Source: Comamonadaceae bacterium
GTDB lineage: Bacteria > Pseudomonadota > Gammaproteobacteria > Burkholderiales > Burkholderiaceae_C
Direction: 5' to 3'
Assembly (NCBI GenBank): GCA_027490555.1
Contig: JAIXXW010000176.1
Coordinates: 1 to 8,468, forward strand
Length of the DNA stretch: 8,468 nt
Part shown: piece after piece, positions 1 through 6,092 of the stretch
How positions within the stretch are numbered: the first letter of the stretch is position 1
Layout: each line of letters opens with the position of its first letter
The notes under the pieces: generated by a model
Told to the model about the DNA's origin: nothing
What the model saw: only the letters and a program-made list of their open reading frames with translations
Database searches by the model: none
Position numbers and translations under genes: made by a program

Positions 1-338
1 CCCGGTGGCTCGAACACATAGCTGCCCTCCTCGGCCACCCAGTCGTGCTCCAGGTACAGCCACTTGCCGCGCAGCACATGGGCATGCACCATGCCCGAGT
101 GGCGGTGGCGCTGCAACAGGCCTGAGCGCTTGACCTTGAGCAGGTGCACATAAAAGCCGCCGCTGACATTCAGGTGTAATGGGCGCGACCAGATGCCCGC
201 GCCCACCGGCGCCCACAAGCGCTCGTCTTCGGTTTGCACATCGTGCACCACCATGTCCGGCGCCATGCCCCAGGGCTGGGGTTTGGCATAGGGTAGGCGC
301 TCGTCGGCTGCTGCAAAAGGGGTGGGGTGGGAGCTCAT
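1..338 (-). CDS. Cupin protein, 2,4'-dihydroxyacetophenone dioxygenase-like (partial, 3' end off window)
   Basis: Reading leftward from ATG at 338, 112 codons stay open to the window edge, so the C-terminus is missing. The translation resembles the 2,4'-dihydroxyacetophenone dioxygenase (DAD)/ChrR-like cupin family. It has a GFYVHLLKV strand (residues 61-69), a His cluster RHRH at 77-80 followed by H85 and H87, and the stretch YLEHDWVAEEGSYVFEPPG near the visible end. The clustered His and E97/H98 fit a cupin metal site. In the named enzyme, a mononuclear iron centre cleaves a C-C bond next to a ketone, but many homologues are uncharacterised, so the substrate is unknown here. The start is supported by GGAA about 7 bases upstream. 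Apt lies upstream on the same strand with a 96-base gap, so co-transcription is possible. The family call is fairly sure; the reaction is not. Confidence 0.75.
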   Translation of the reverse strand, partial: MSSHPTPFAAADERLPYAKPQPWGMAPDMVVHDVQTEDERLWAPVGAGIWSRPLHLNVSGGFYVHLLKVKRSGLLQRHRHSGMVHAHVLRGKWLYLEHDWVAEEGSYVFEPP

Positions 339-434
339 GGTCAATTCCAAGCCTGATGATGGCCTGCAGCTTAAAACCCAGCACCCGGCTTGTCAGCGCC
401 TTGGGCGACAGCCCCCCGCTGCCGGCTGCCCGCC

Positions 435-989
435 TCAGTGGCCCTCGAAAGACACCAGGTTGAACAGCTTCAGGCCCGTGGCCTGGATCCGGGCCGACCC
501 GCCCAGCTCGGGCAGGTCCACGATGACCGCGCCCTCGATCACCTGGGCACCCAGTTTTTCGAGCAGCTTCTTGCCCGCCAACATCGTCCCGCCCGTGGCA
601 ATCAGGTCATCGATGAGCAAGACCCTTTGACCCGGCTTGACCGCGTCGGTGTGCAGCTCGACCGTGGCACTGCCGTACTCGAGTTCGTAGGTCTCCTCCA
701 CGGTGCTGAAGGGCAATTTGCCTTTTTTGCGGATGGGCACAAAACCCAGCCCCAACTCGTAGGCCACCACCGAGCCCAGGATGAAGCCTCGCGCGTCCAG
801 ACCCGCCACCACATCGGGCCGCAGGTCTGGGGCCATGTAGCGGTGCACAAACGCATCGATCAGCACCCGGAAAACACGCGGGTCTTGCAGCAAAGGGGTG
901 ATGTCGCGAAACTGCACCCCCGGCGCTGGCCAATCCGGGACAGTCCGGATGTGGCTTTTCAGGTAGGCGTTGACGTTCAGATCGTCCAT
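435..989 (-). CDS. apt: Adenine phosphoribosyltransferase
   Basis: This 184-residue protein matches the usual length of bacterial Apt (about 180). The cytosolic enzyme converts adenine plus PRPP to AMP and pyrophosphate in purine salvage. The N-terminus has the family pattern VPDWPAPGVQFRDITPLL (residues 17-34). The PRPP-binding loop VLLIDDLIATGGT is at 123-135, and a DARGF segment lies mid-protein. I chose the ATG at 989, giving MDDLNVNAYLKSHIRTVPDW, because the open frame further upstream to 1172 codes for Arg/Pro/Ala-rich non-conserved sequence and overlaps the divergent kdsD. The SD before 989 is weak. The gene is divergent from kdsD and may be read together with the cupin gene downstream. 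No anomaly is seen in the catalytic core. Confidence 0.95.
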   Translation of the reverse strand: MDDLNVNAYLKSHIRTVPDWPAPGVQFRDITPLLQDPRVFRVLIDAFVHRYMAPDLRPDVVAGLDARGFILGSVVAYELGLGFVPIRKKGKLPFSTVEETYELEYGSATVELHTDAVKPGQRVLLIDDLIATGGTMLAGKKLLEKLGAQVIEGAVIVDLPELGGSARIQATGLKLFNLVSFEGH

Positions 990-1042
990 GTCGTGAAGCT
1001 TTCGGTGAGTGCCTTGCTCGAAATGCGGCGCGAGCGGCCACG

Positions 1043-1067
1043 CCGCTGGCCCCGGCCGCGCCAGCGG
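1043..1067. other. GC-rich hairpin between apt and kdsD
   Basis: CCGCTGGC (1043-1050) and GCCAGCGG (1060-1067) form a perfect 8-bp stem with a 9-base loop, extendable by one G·U pair on the plus strand. It sits about 55 bases upstream of apt and 45 bases upstream of kdsD, in the divergent promoter region. It has no T-tract and so does not look like a terminator. It could be leader structure in the apt mRNA or only a GC-rich chance palindrome. Confidence 0.4.
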
Positions 1068-1078
1068 TCTGGCCGATG

Positions 1079-1112
1079 TTAACAAGCCCAGGGGCCAGCG
1101 AGCCGATAAAAT
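1079..1112 (+). promoter_or_regulatory. Candidate kdsD promoter
   Basis: TTAACA (1079-1084) could be a -35 box and GATAAA (1105-1110) or TAAAAT (1107-1112) a -10 box, but spacing is 20-22 bases, longer than ideal. The TTAACA lies in the 8-base palindrome TGTTAACA (1077-1084). If the -10 box is at 1107-1112, transcription would begin at or next to the ATG at 1120, giving a nearly leaderless message. Weak call. Confidence 0.25.
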
Positions 1113-2097
1113 GGGCCGCATGCAAGCCAACCCCACCCACACCCTGCAGCTGGCCCGCGAGACCCTGGACATCGAGGCAGCGGCCCTGCTTCAGCTCAAG
1201 GACCGGCTGGACGAACGCTTCGTCACAGCGGTCAACATGGTGCTGTCGGTGCAGGGGCGTGTGGTGGTGATGGGCATGGGCAAAAGCGGGCACATCGGGC
1301 GCAAGATCGCCGCCACGCTGGCCTCCACCGGCACCCCGGCCATGTTTGTTCATCCCGGTGAAGCCAGCCACGGCGATCTGGGCATGGTCAAGACGGTGGA
1401 TGTGGTGATGGCGCTGTCCAACAGCGGCGAAAGCGACGAGTTGGTGGCCATCTTGCCTGTGCTCAAGCGCCAGGGCGTCCCCCTGATCGCCCTGACCGGC
1501 GGCATGAACTCCTCTTTGGCCCGCCACGCCGACGTGGTGCTGGACTGTTCGGTCAGCAAAGAGGCCTGCCCCTTGAACCTGGCCCCCACCGCGAGCACCA
1601 CCGCCCAGCTGGCCATGGGCGATGCCTTGGCCGTGGCCTTGCTCGACGCACGCGGCTTCAAGCCGGAAGACTTCGCCCGCTCGCACCCCGGGGGCGCTTT
1701 GGGCCGCAAATTGCTCACGCATGTGGCCGACGTGATGCGGCAAGGCGATGAGGTGCCCCAAGTCCCAGCGGATGCGGCGTTCACCACCATGATGCGCGAG
1801 ATGAGCCACAAGGGCCTGGGGGCGACCGCCGTGACCCAGCCGAATGGCCAGGTGGTGGGCATCTTCACCGATGGCGATTTGCGGCGGCTGATCGAAAAGG
1901 GGGTGGACCTGCGCGACCTGAAGGCGCACCAGGTGATGCACCCGAACCCGCGCACCATTCGCCACGATGCCCTGGCCGTGGAAGCCGCCGAGATGATGGA
2001 GCTGCACCGCATCACCAGCATCCTGGTGGTCAACGCCGAGGGCGTGCTGTGCGGCGCCATCAACTCCAACGACCTGATGCGCGCCAAGGTGATCTGA
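1111..2097 (+). CDS. kdsD: D-arabinose 5-phosphate isomerase (KdsD/KpsF family)
   Basis: The 328-residue product has the E. coli KdsD length. It converts D-ribulose 5-phosphate to D-arabinose 5-phosphate, the first committed step to Kdo. An N-terminal SIS domain (about 35-170) carries GMGKSGHIGRK (55-65), HPGEASHGDLG (81-91) and SNSGES (103-108). K58, H87, E110 and H192 (in RSHPGGALGRK) match E. coli catalytic K59, H88, E111 and H193, each off by one. Two CBS domains follow, with GIFTDGDLRR in the first and GAINSNDLMRAK in the second. The start could also be the ATG at 1120 (325 residues); the frame is open upstream to 1009 but that part is not conserved. SD support is poor for both starts. 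It heads the operon, and its stop is 2 bases before the kdsC start. Confidence 0.93.
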   Translation: MGRMQANPTHTLQLARETLDIEAAALLQLKDRLDERFVTAVNMVLSVQGRVVVMGMGKSGHIGRKIAATLASTGTPAMFVHPGEASHGDLGMVKTVDVVMALSNSGESDELVAILPVLKRQGVPLIALTGGMNSSLARHADVVLDCSVSKEACPLNLAPTASTTAQLAMGDALAVALLDARGFKPEDFARSHPGGALGRKLLTHVADVMRQGDEVPQVPADAAFTTMMREMSHKGLGATAVTQPNGQVVGIFTDGDLRRLIEKGVDLRDLKAHQVMHPNPRTIRHDALAVEAAEMMELHRITSILVVNAEGVLCGAINSNDLMRAKVI

Positions 2098-2099
2098 GC

Positions 2100-2678
2100 A
2101 TGCCCGCCCTGACCCCCGCACTGCACTACCCGCCCGAACTGCTGCTGCAGGCCCAGGGCATTCGCGTCGCATTTTTCGACGTCGACGGTGTGCTCACCGA
2201 TGGGGGCTTGTACTTTTCCGAATCCGGCGAGACCCTCAAGCGCTTCCACACGCTGGACGGTCAGGGCCTGAAATTGCTGCAAAAAGCGGGGATCACCCCG
2301 GTGGTCATCACCGGGCGTGACTCCGCGCCCCTGCGCTTGCGCCTGAAGGCGCTGGGCATTACCCACGCCCGCTTTGGCACCGAAGACAAACGGCCCGCCG
2401 CAGAGGCCTTTTTGCGCGAGTTGGGCCTGAGCTGGTCACAGGCCGCCGCCATCGGCGATGACTGGCCCGACCTGCCGGTGATGCAACGGGCCGCCTTCGC
2501 CTGCGCACCGGCCAACGCCCATGCCCAGGCCCTGGCACTGGCCCACCACACCACGGCCGAGCGCGGCGGCGAAGGGGCTGCCCGCGCATTTTGCGACCTG
2601 CTGCTGGTGGCTGGCGGGCATTACGCCGCCTTGCTCGCCGAGGTGGGCCTGAACGACCATCCGGGTGCGTCCGCATGA
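2100..2678 (+). CDS. kdsC: 3-deoxy-D-manno-octulosonate 8-phosphate phosphatase (KdsC)
   Basis: This 192-residue HAD-superfamily protein has no large cap domain, as expected for tetrameric KdsC. It hydrolyses Kdo-8-phosphate to Kdo and phosphate in the cytosol. Motif I is FDVDGVLTDG, with nucleophile D27 and acid/base D29. Motif II is VVITGRDS (68-75). The motif III Lys is probably K97 in EDKRP, and motif IV is AIGDDWPDL with D120/D121. A good SD, AAGGTGA (2086-2092), lies 7 bases before the ATG at 2100, which decides this start over the open frame from 2049. The SD lies within the last codons of kdsD, and the stop overlaps the lptC start as ATGA, so translation of the three genes is probably coupled. 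Confidence 0.93.
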   Translation: MPALTPALHYPPELLLQAQGIRVAFFDVDGVLTDGGLYFSESGETLKRFHTLDGQGLKLLQKAGITPVVITGRDSAPLRLRLKALGITHARFGTEDKRPAAEAFLRELGLSWSQAAAIGDDWPDLPVMQRAAFACAPANAHAQALALAHHTTAERGGEGAARAFCDLLLVAGGHYAALLAEVGLNDHPGASA

Positions 2679-3286
2679 ACGCATGGATGCGTCTGCGGCG
2701 CACGCTGGACCAGCTCACCATTTACCTGCCACTGATCCTGTTTGCCTTGCTGGCCCTGGGCAGCTGGTGGCTGGTGCGCAGCATGCCCGAGCTCATGCCC
2801 CCGGGCACCGACAAGCAGCTGCGCCAGGACCCGGACTACCAGCTGGAAATATTCACGGTCAAATCCTTTGACGCCACAGGCCGGCTGACCCGCGAAATTG
2901 CCGGCCAAAGTGCCACCCATTTCCCGGCCAGCCAGGAGCTGCACATCCAGGGCATCCGGATCTTCAGCGAAAACGAGCTCGGCACGCGGATGCAGGCACA
3001 GGCGCGCCAAGGCATTTCCAAGGAATCCACACAACAAGTGCAACTGCAAGGCGATGTGCTGGCGGTTCGGGCCGCCGACCAGCAAGGCCCGCGCATGACG
3101 CTCAAAGGTCAGGCCTTGACCGCCATGCTCGAAGAAGAACGCCTGGTGTCCAGCGTGCCGGTTGAAATCGTTCGGGGTGGCGATGTTTTCAGCGCCCAGA
3201 GCATGGACTTTGACACCCGCAACGGCCAGTACGCCCTGCAAGGGCAGGTCAAATCCATCCTGGCGCCGGGCGTGCGCAAGCCCTGA
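2675..3286 (+). CDS. lptC: LPS export system protein LptC
   Basis: The 203-residue product starts with a short basic cytoplasmic segment, then one hydrophobic helix (about residues 15-34, rich in Leu/Ala/Trp) that anchors it in the inner membrane. A periplasmic part follows with alternating hydrophobic and polar strands, as expected for the LptC/DUF1239 beta-jellyroll. In the Lpt bridge, LptC receives LPS from LptB2FG and passes it to LptA. The identification rests on this architecture and on its position after kdsD-kdsC; motifs in this family are weak. The ATG at 2675 overlaps the kdsC stop. The usual downstream partners lptA and lptB are missing: a hairpin begins 8 bases after the stop and the next gene is convergent. 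Confidence 0.85.
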   Translation: MNAWMRLRRTLDQLTIYLPLILFALLALGSWWLVRSMPELMPPGTDKQLRQDPDYQLEIFTVKSFDATGRLTREIAGQSATHFPASQELHIQGIRIFSENELGTRMQAQARQGISKESTQQVQLQGDVLAVRAADQQGPRMTLKGQALTAMLEEERLVSSVPVEIVRGGDVFSAQSMDFDTRNGQYALQGQVKSILAPGVRKP

Positions 3287-3294
3287 AAAGCAAA

Positions 3295-3315
3295 AAGCCC
3301 TGCCAAGCAGGGCTT
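3295..3315 (-). terminator. Intrinsic terminator of the RNA-binding protein gene (may also act on lptC)
   Basis: AAGCCCTGC (3295-3303) and GCAGGGCTT (3307-3315) form a perfect 9-bp stem with a 3-base loop. On the minus strand the stem is followed by a T-rich stretch (TTTTTGCTTTT, partly within the stem), the form of a Rho-independent terminator for the gene ending at 3352. On the plus strand the hairpin starts 8 bases after lptC but has no T-tract, so it would work less well in that direction. Confidence 0.8.
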
Positions 3316-3324
3316 GTGGGCATC

Positions 3325-3345
3325 GGCTGGCGAAGTTCGCCAGCC
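3325..3345. other. Second hairpin between lptC and the RNA-binding protein gene
   Basis: GGCTGGCG (3325-3332) and CGCCAGCC (3338-3345) form a perfect 8-bp stem around a 5-base loop; the sequence symmetry continues for 10 bases per arm. It lies 6 bases past the stop of the minus-strand gene and just before its terminator. It has no T-tract. It could protect mRNA 3' ends or help stop plus-strand readthrough from lptC. Confidence 0.55.
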
Positions 3346-3351
3346 CCGAGC

Positions 3352-3903
3352 TCAGTAACCGCCGCCTTCGCGACCGCCGCCATAGCCACCACCGCCACCA
3401 TCACGGCGACCGCCACCACGTGGGCCAGCGCCGTAAGGGCTGCGGAAACCACCGCCACCGCCTTCACCGCCGCCGTAACCACCGCCACCTTCACGGCGAC
3501 CACCGCCGTAGCCGCCGCCGCCTTCGCGACCGCCGCCATAGCCACCGCCGCCACCTTCACGGCCGCCGCCATAGCCGCCACCGCCTTCACGGCGACCACC
3601 GCCATAGCCACCGCCGCCGCCGAAGCCGCTGCCACCCGAGCGGGGTGGGCGGGCTTCCATGGGGCGGGCTTCATTCACCACCACATTGCGACCGCCCAGG
3701 GGCTGGCCATTCATGCCGTTGATGGCGGCCTGGGCCTCCGCGTCGCTGCCCATTTCCACAAAGCCGAAGCCTTTGGAGCGGCCGGTGTCACGTTCCATCA
3801 TGACTTTGGCGCTGGTCACCGCACCGAATTCACCGAAGGCTTGTTCCAGGTCGTTGTCACGCACCGAGTAAGGCAGGTTGCCGACGTAAAGTTTGTTGCC
3901 CAT
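3352..3903 (-). CDS. RRM-type RNA-binding protein with glycine-rich tail
   Basis: The 183-residue product has one RNA recognition motif (about residues 3-80) with RNP2 LYVGNL at 5-10 and RNP1 RSKGFGFVEM at 42-51, including the aromatic positions that stack on RNA bases. From about residue 89 to the end it is a low-complexity tail of Gly, Tyr and Arg built from GGYGGGRREGG-like units. This is the layout of bacterial glycine-rich RNA-binding proteins, known in cyanobacteria and many proteobacteria and often linked to cold or stress, where they bind single-stranded RNA in the cytosol. The ATG at 3903 has a strong SD, GAGGAG (3912-3917), 8 bases upstream. The leader is long and structured. Targets cannot be told from sequence. 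Confidence 0.92.
   Translation of the reverse strand: MGNKLYVGNLPYSVRDNDLEQAFGEFGAVTSAKVMMERDTGRSKGFGFVEMGSDAEAQAAINGMNGQPLGGRNVVVNEARPMEARPPRSGGSGFGGGGGYGGGRREGGGGYGGGREGGGGGYGGGREGGGGYGGGRREGGGGYGGGEGGGGGFRSPYGAGPRGGGRRDGGGGGYGGGREGGGY
3355..3636 (-). repeat. Coding repeat: Gly/Tyr/Arg-rich tail
   Basis: This stretch is made of imperfect, nearly tandem units that encode GGYGGGREGGG and GGYGGGRREGG variants. On the plus strand they appear as alternating GCCACCGCCGCC-like and TTCACGGCGACC-like blocks. Unit length varies by a codon or two, consistent with expansion and contraction by slippage or recombination. The tail ends on an aromatic residue (GGGY). Confidence 0.8.
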
Positions 3904-4012
3904 GAAAGGGACTCCTCAAAACACACAATGAAAAGCGATGGCGCTTCGACAACGCGTTCGACATACCTGAAAACTTCGGAAGGAAAGCGAAACTGATGGG
4001 GCACCGCAGAAA

Positions 4013-4041
4013 TGACTTCGTCGCACAACGCGACAAAGTCA
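4013..4041 (-). promoter_or_regulatory. Leader hairpin of the RNA-binding protein mRNA
   Basis: TGACTT/AAGTCA (4013-4018 and 4036-4041) and GTCGC/GCGAC (4020-4024 and 4030-4034) form one 12-bp helix around a 5-base loop. The position pair 4019/4035 is a C-A mismatch on the plus strand but a U·G wobble in minus-strand RNA. The helix is therefore complete only in the transcript of the RNA-binding protein gene. It lies about 110-138 bases upstream of that gene's start codon, near the predicted 5' end. Confidence 0.6.
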
Positions 4042-4045
4042 AACA

Positions 4046-4076
4046 ATTATGAGTGGCAAAACATTGGAAAAGGCAA
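4046..4076 (-). promoter_or_regulatory. Candidate promoter of the RNA-binding protein gene
   Basis: Read on the minus strand, CATAAT (4046-4051) is a good -10 box (5 of 6 to TATAAT). TTGCCT (4071-4076) is a partial -35 box at a long 19-base spacing. Transcription would start near 4039, giving a leader of about 135 bases that begins in the hairpin at 4013-4041. The -10 is the stronger part of this call. Confidence 0.4.
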
Positions 4077-4101
4077 TGGGGAAACCCCCTCATACCCCAT
4101 T

Positions 4102-4130
4102 AAAACCGGGCATGCACCGGTTTTTTGTTG
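4102..4130. terminator. Intrinsic terminator behind amt (bidirectional form)
   Basis: AAAACCGG (4102-4109) and CCGGTTTT (4117-4124) form an 8-bp stem around a 7-base loop. It begins 8 bases after the amt stop and can serve amt, although the minus-strand U-run after the stem is short (TTTT, then AAT). On the plus strand it is followed by TTTTTTGTTGTTTT, a much better tail, though no plus-strand gene is seen upstream. A second pairing, AATGGGG (4075-4081) with CCCCATT (4095-4101), lies next to it. Confidence 0.7.
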
Positions 4131-4132
4131 TT

Positions 4133-5335
4133 TTACCAACTCACCTCACGGTCAGGTGTGGCGTTGATTTTGTGGATGCTCAAATCGGCCCCGTCGTACT
4201 CTTCTTCCGGGCTGAGTTTCAAGCCCATGGTGAGCTTCAAAACACCATAAATCAGCGCCCCGCCCACCAAGGCCCAGGCCACGCCCAAAGCCGTGCCCAT
4301 CACCTGGGCCGTCAGATTGACGCCCCCCAGGCCACCCAAAGCGGTGCTGCCAAAAATGCCGGCCGCGATGCCGCCCCAGGCGCCACAAATGCCGTGCAAA
4401 GGCCATACGCCCAGGACATCGTCGATCTTCCATTTGTTCTGGGTCAGGGTGAACATCACCACAAACAAGGCGCCGGCCACGGCCCCCGCCACCAACGCAC
4501 CAAAGGGGTGCATCAGGTCTGAGCCGGCACACACGGCCACCAGACCGGCCAGGGGACCGTTGTGGACAAAGCCCGGGTCATTTTTGCCCAGCACCAGGGC
4601 CGCCAAGGTGCCACCGACCATGGCCATCAGGGAGTTGACCGCCACCAGACCGGACATCTTGTCCAGGGTCTGGGCGCTCATCACGTTGAAACCGAACCAG
4701 CCCACGATCAGAATCCAAGAGCCCAAGGCCAGAAACGGGATGCTCGACGGCGGGTGGGCCGAAACCACCCCATCCTTGCGGTAACGGTTGTAGCGGGCGC
4801 CCAGCAAGAGCACAGCGGGCAAGGCGATCCAGCCGCCCATGGCATGCACCACCACCGAACCTGCAAAGTCATGGAACTCATCTCCCGTGGCAGCCTTGAT
4901 CCAGGCTTGCACGCCAAAGTGCTGGTTCCAAGCGATGCCTTCAAAGAAGGGGTAGACAAAACCGACGATCACCGCCGTGGCGATGAGCTGTGGCCAGAAT
5001 TTGGCCCGCTCGGCAATGCCGCCCGAAATGATGGCGGGAATGGCCGCCGCAAAGGTCAACAGGAAGAAGAACTTGACCAGGTCGTAGCCATTTTTGGCCG
5101 CCAGCTGTTCGGCGCCCACAAAGAAGGTGGTGCCATAGGCCACGCTGTAACCGACCACAAAATAAACCACGGTCGACACCGAAAAATCCACCAGGATCTT
5201 CACCAGCGCATTGACCTGGCTTTTTTTGCGGACTGTGCCCAGTTCCAGAAAAGCAAACCCGGCGTGCATGGCCAACACCATGATGCCGCCCAACAAAATA
5301 AATAGCGCATCCGCGCCCTGTTTCAGTGCTTCCAC
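4133..5335 (-). CDS. amt: Ammonium transporter, Amt/MEP/Rh family
   Basis: The product of about 400 residues, with many hydrophobic segments, fits the 11-helix Amt fold, a trimeric inner-membrane channel for ammonium/ammonia. The N-terminal stretch ALFILLGGIMVLAMHAGFAF (10-29) and the following FLELGTVRKK are typical. The pore twin-His are probably H164 (GSVVVHAMGGW) and H314 (WPLHGICGAWGG). The cytoplasmic tail ends EEEYDGADLSIHKINATPDR plus EVSW, the region that contacts GlnK in AmtB relatives. I prefer the GTG start at 5335 because AAAGGGA lies 5 bases upstream and many relatives begin at VEALKQ; an ATG at 5374 would add 13 residues with a poor SD. A terminator follows the stop. No glnK gene is adjacent in the window. 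Confidence 0.93.
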   Translation of the reverse strand: MEALKQGADALFILLGGIMVLAMHAGFAFLELGTVRKKSQVNALVKILVDFSVSTVVYFVVGYSVAYGTTFFVGAEQLAAKNGYDLVKFFFLLTFAAAIPAIISGGIAERAKFWPQLIATAVIVGFVYPFFEGIAWNQHFGVQAWIKAATGDEFHDFAGSVVVHAMGGWIALPAVLLLGARYNRYRKDGVVSAHPPSSIPFLALGSWILIVGWFGFNVMSAQTLDKMSGLVAVNSLMAMVGGTLAALVLGKNDPGFVHNGPLAGLVAVCAGSDLMHPFGALVAGAVAGALFVVMFTLTQNKWKIDDVLGVWPLHGICGAWGGIAAGIFGSTALGGLGGVNLTAQVMGTALGVAWALVGGALIYGVLKLTMGLKLSPEEEYDGADLSIHKINATPDREVSW

Positions 5336-5340
5336 GATCG

Positions 5341-5347
5341 TCCCTTT
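5341..5347 (-). promoter_or_regulatory. Ribosome binding site favouring the GTG start of amt
   Basis: On the minus strand AAAGGGA lies 5 bases before GTG (5335-5333). The competing ATG at 5374 has no comparable site, so this SD decides the start choice. Confidence 0.6.
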
Positions 5348-5356
5348 GAGGATTTT

Positions 5357-5412
5357 TGCCTTGTTTTGGTGCATTCCAGGCTTTTCATCGCCCGGCGCAC
5401 CAAGAGAAAGCA
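5357..5412 (-). promoter_or_regulatory. Possible NtrC-like half-sites / inverted repeat upstream of amt
   Basis: TTGGTGC (5366-5372) and GCACCAA (5397-5403) are perfect inverted copies 24 bases apart. Each belongs to a 17-base block with one good NtrC-type half (GCACCA) and a poor second half. The minus-strand block at 5357-5373, TGCACCAAAACAAGGCA, agrees with TGCACCAAAATGGTGCA at 13 of 17 positions. The site is only about 20 bases upstream of the GTG start, unusual for a sigma-54 enhancer. I found no convincing -24/-12 element. It may instead be a leader hairpin. Confidence 0.25.
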
Positions 5413-5513
5413 AGAAGCGCACCCAAATCGAGTCACGCCGCAGCCGTCGACCGCCACCGGTCCCTTAAGATCCATCCCTCTGACCGATCCGACAGGCCAA
5501 GTGCCGTTTCTTC

Positions 5514-6080
5514 ATGGAAGCTTTCCTCATCTCCACCGGCATCGTGGCCTTGGCCGAAATGGGTGACAAAACCCAACTGCTGTCCCTGGTGCTGGCCGCC
5601 CGTTTTCGCAAGCCTTGGCCCATCGTGCTGGGCATCCTGGTGGCCACGCTGGCCAACCACGGCCTGGCGGGCGCGCTTGGCAGCTGGATCACCACCGTCT
5701 TGGGGCCCGACATGCTGCGCTGGCTGCTGGGCGCGTCCTTCATCGCCATGGCGGTGTGGATGCTGATCCCGGACAAGCTGGACGACGAAGCCGCTGACAG
5801 CACGGCACGCATGGGCGTCTTCCTGACCACGGTGGTGGCCTTTTTCTTGGCCGAAATGGGCGACAAAACCCAGATCGCCACCGTCATGCTGGCCGCCCAG
5901 TACCAAGCCTGGTTCGCGGTGGTGGCCGGCACCACACTGGGCATGATGCTGGCCAATGCGCCCGTGGTGTGGCTGGGTGATGCCATCACCCAACGGGTGC
6001 CGCTGCGCCTGGTGCACCTGATCTCGGCCGGCATCTTCGCTGTGCTGGGTGTGCTGGCGCTGTCGGGCTGGGGCACCTGA
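5514..6080 (+). CDS. UPF0016/TMEM165-GDT1 family cation exporter (probably Mn2+/Ca2+)
   Basis: The 188-residue membrane protein has two homologous halves, each opening with the signature E-M-G-D-K-T: residues 15-20 (ALAEMGDKTQLLS) and 114-119 (FLAEMGDKTQIAT). Each half has about three hydrophobic helices, with a charged loop PDKLDDEAAD near 86-95 between them. The family includes eukaryotic TMEM165/Gdt1 and bacterial manganese exporters such as Vibrio MneA; the acidic motif residues coordinate the cation. Mn2+ export is thus the best guess, but the ion cannot be told from sequence. The ATG at 5514 has no clear SD. It is divergent from amt and convergent with the FNT gene, with a REP array starting 13 bases after its stop. 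I saw no yybP-ykoY Mn riboswitch in the leader. Confidence 0.88.
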   Translation: MEAFLISTGIVALAEMGDKTQLLSLVLAARFRKPWPIVLGILVATLANHGLAGALGSWITTVLGPDMLRWLLGASFIAMAVWMLIPDKLDDEAADSTARMGVFLTTVVAFFLAEMGDKTQIATVMLAAQYQAWFAVVAGTTLGMMLANAPVVWLGDAITQRVPLRLVHLISAGIFAVLGVLALSGWGT

Positions 6081-6092
6081 AGCCGCGCCACG

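Noticed and set aside
339..434. Terminator between apt and the cupin gene
   Set aside because: A bulged pairing of GGCTTGTC with GACAGCC exists near 388-415, but the stem is interrupted and no T-run follows directly on the minus strand.
607..2172. A 521-residue minus-strand open frame over apt and kdsD
   Set aside because: It is antisense to kdsD, rich in His/Gly/Ala/Gln typical of GC-rich shadow frames, and overlaps two clear genes in other frames.
3316..3996. Plus-strand Ala/Thr-rich frame opposite the RNA-binding protein gene
   Set aside because: It is the complement of the glycine-rich repeats; the RRM motifs prove the minus-strand reading.
5336..5440. Sigma-54 (-24/-12) promoter for amt
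   Set aside because: No GG-N10-GC arrangement with adequate flanking bases was found on the minus strand; the best GG at the TTGGTGC motif has GA at the -12 position.
5404..5513. Mn2+-sensing yybP-ykoY riboswitch before the UPF0016 gene
   Set aside because: Such riboswitches often precede this family, but I could not find the conserved bulge sequences or a paired four-way layout in the leader.
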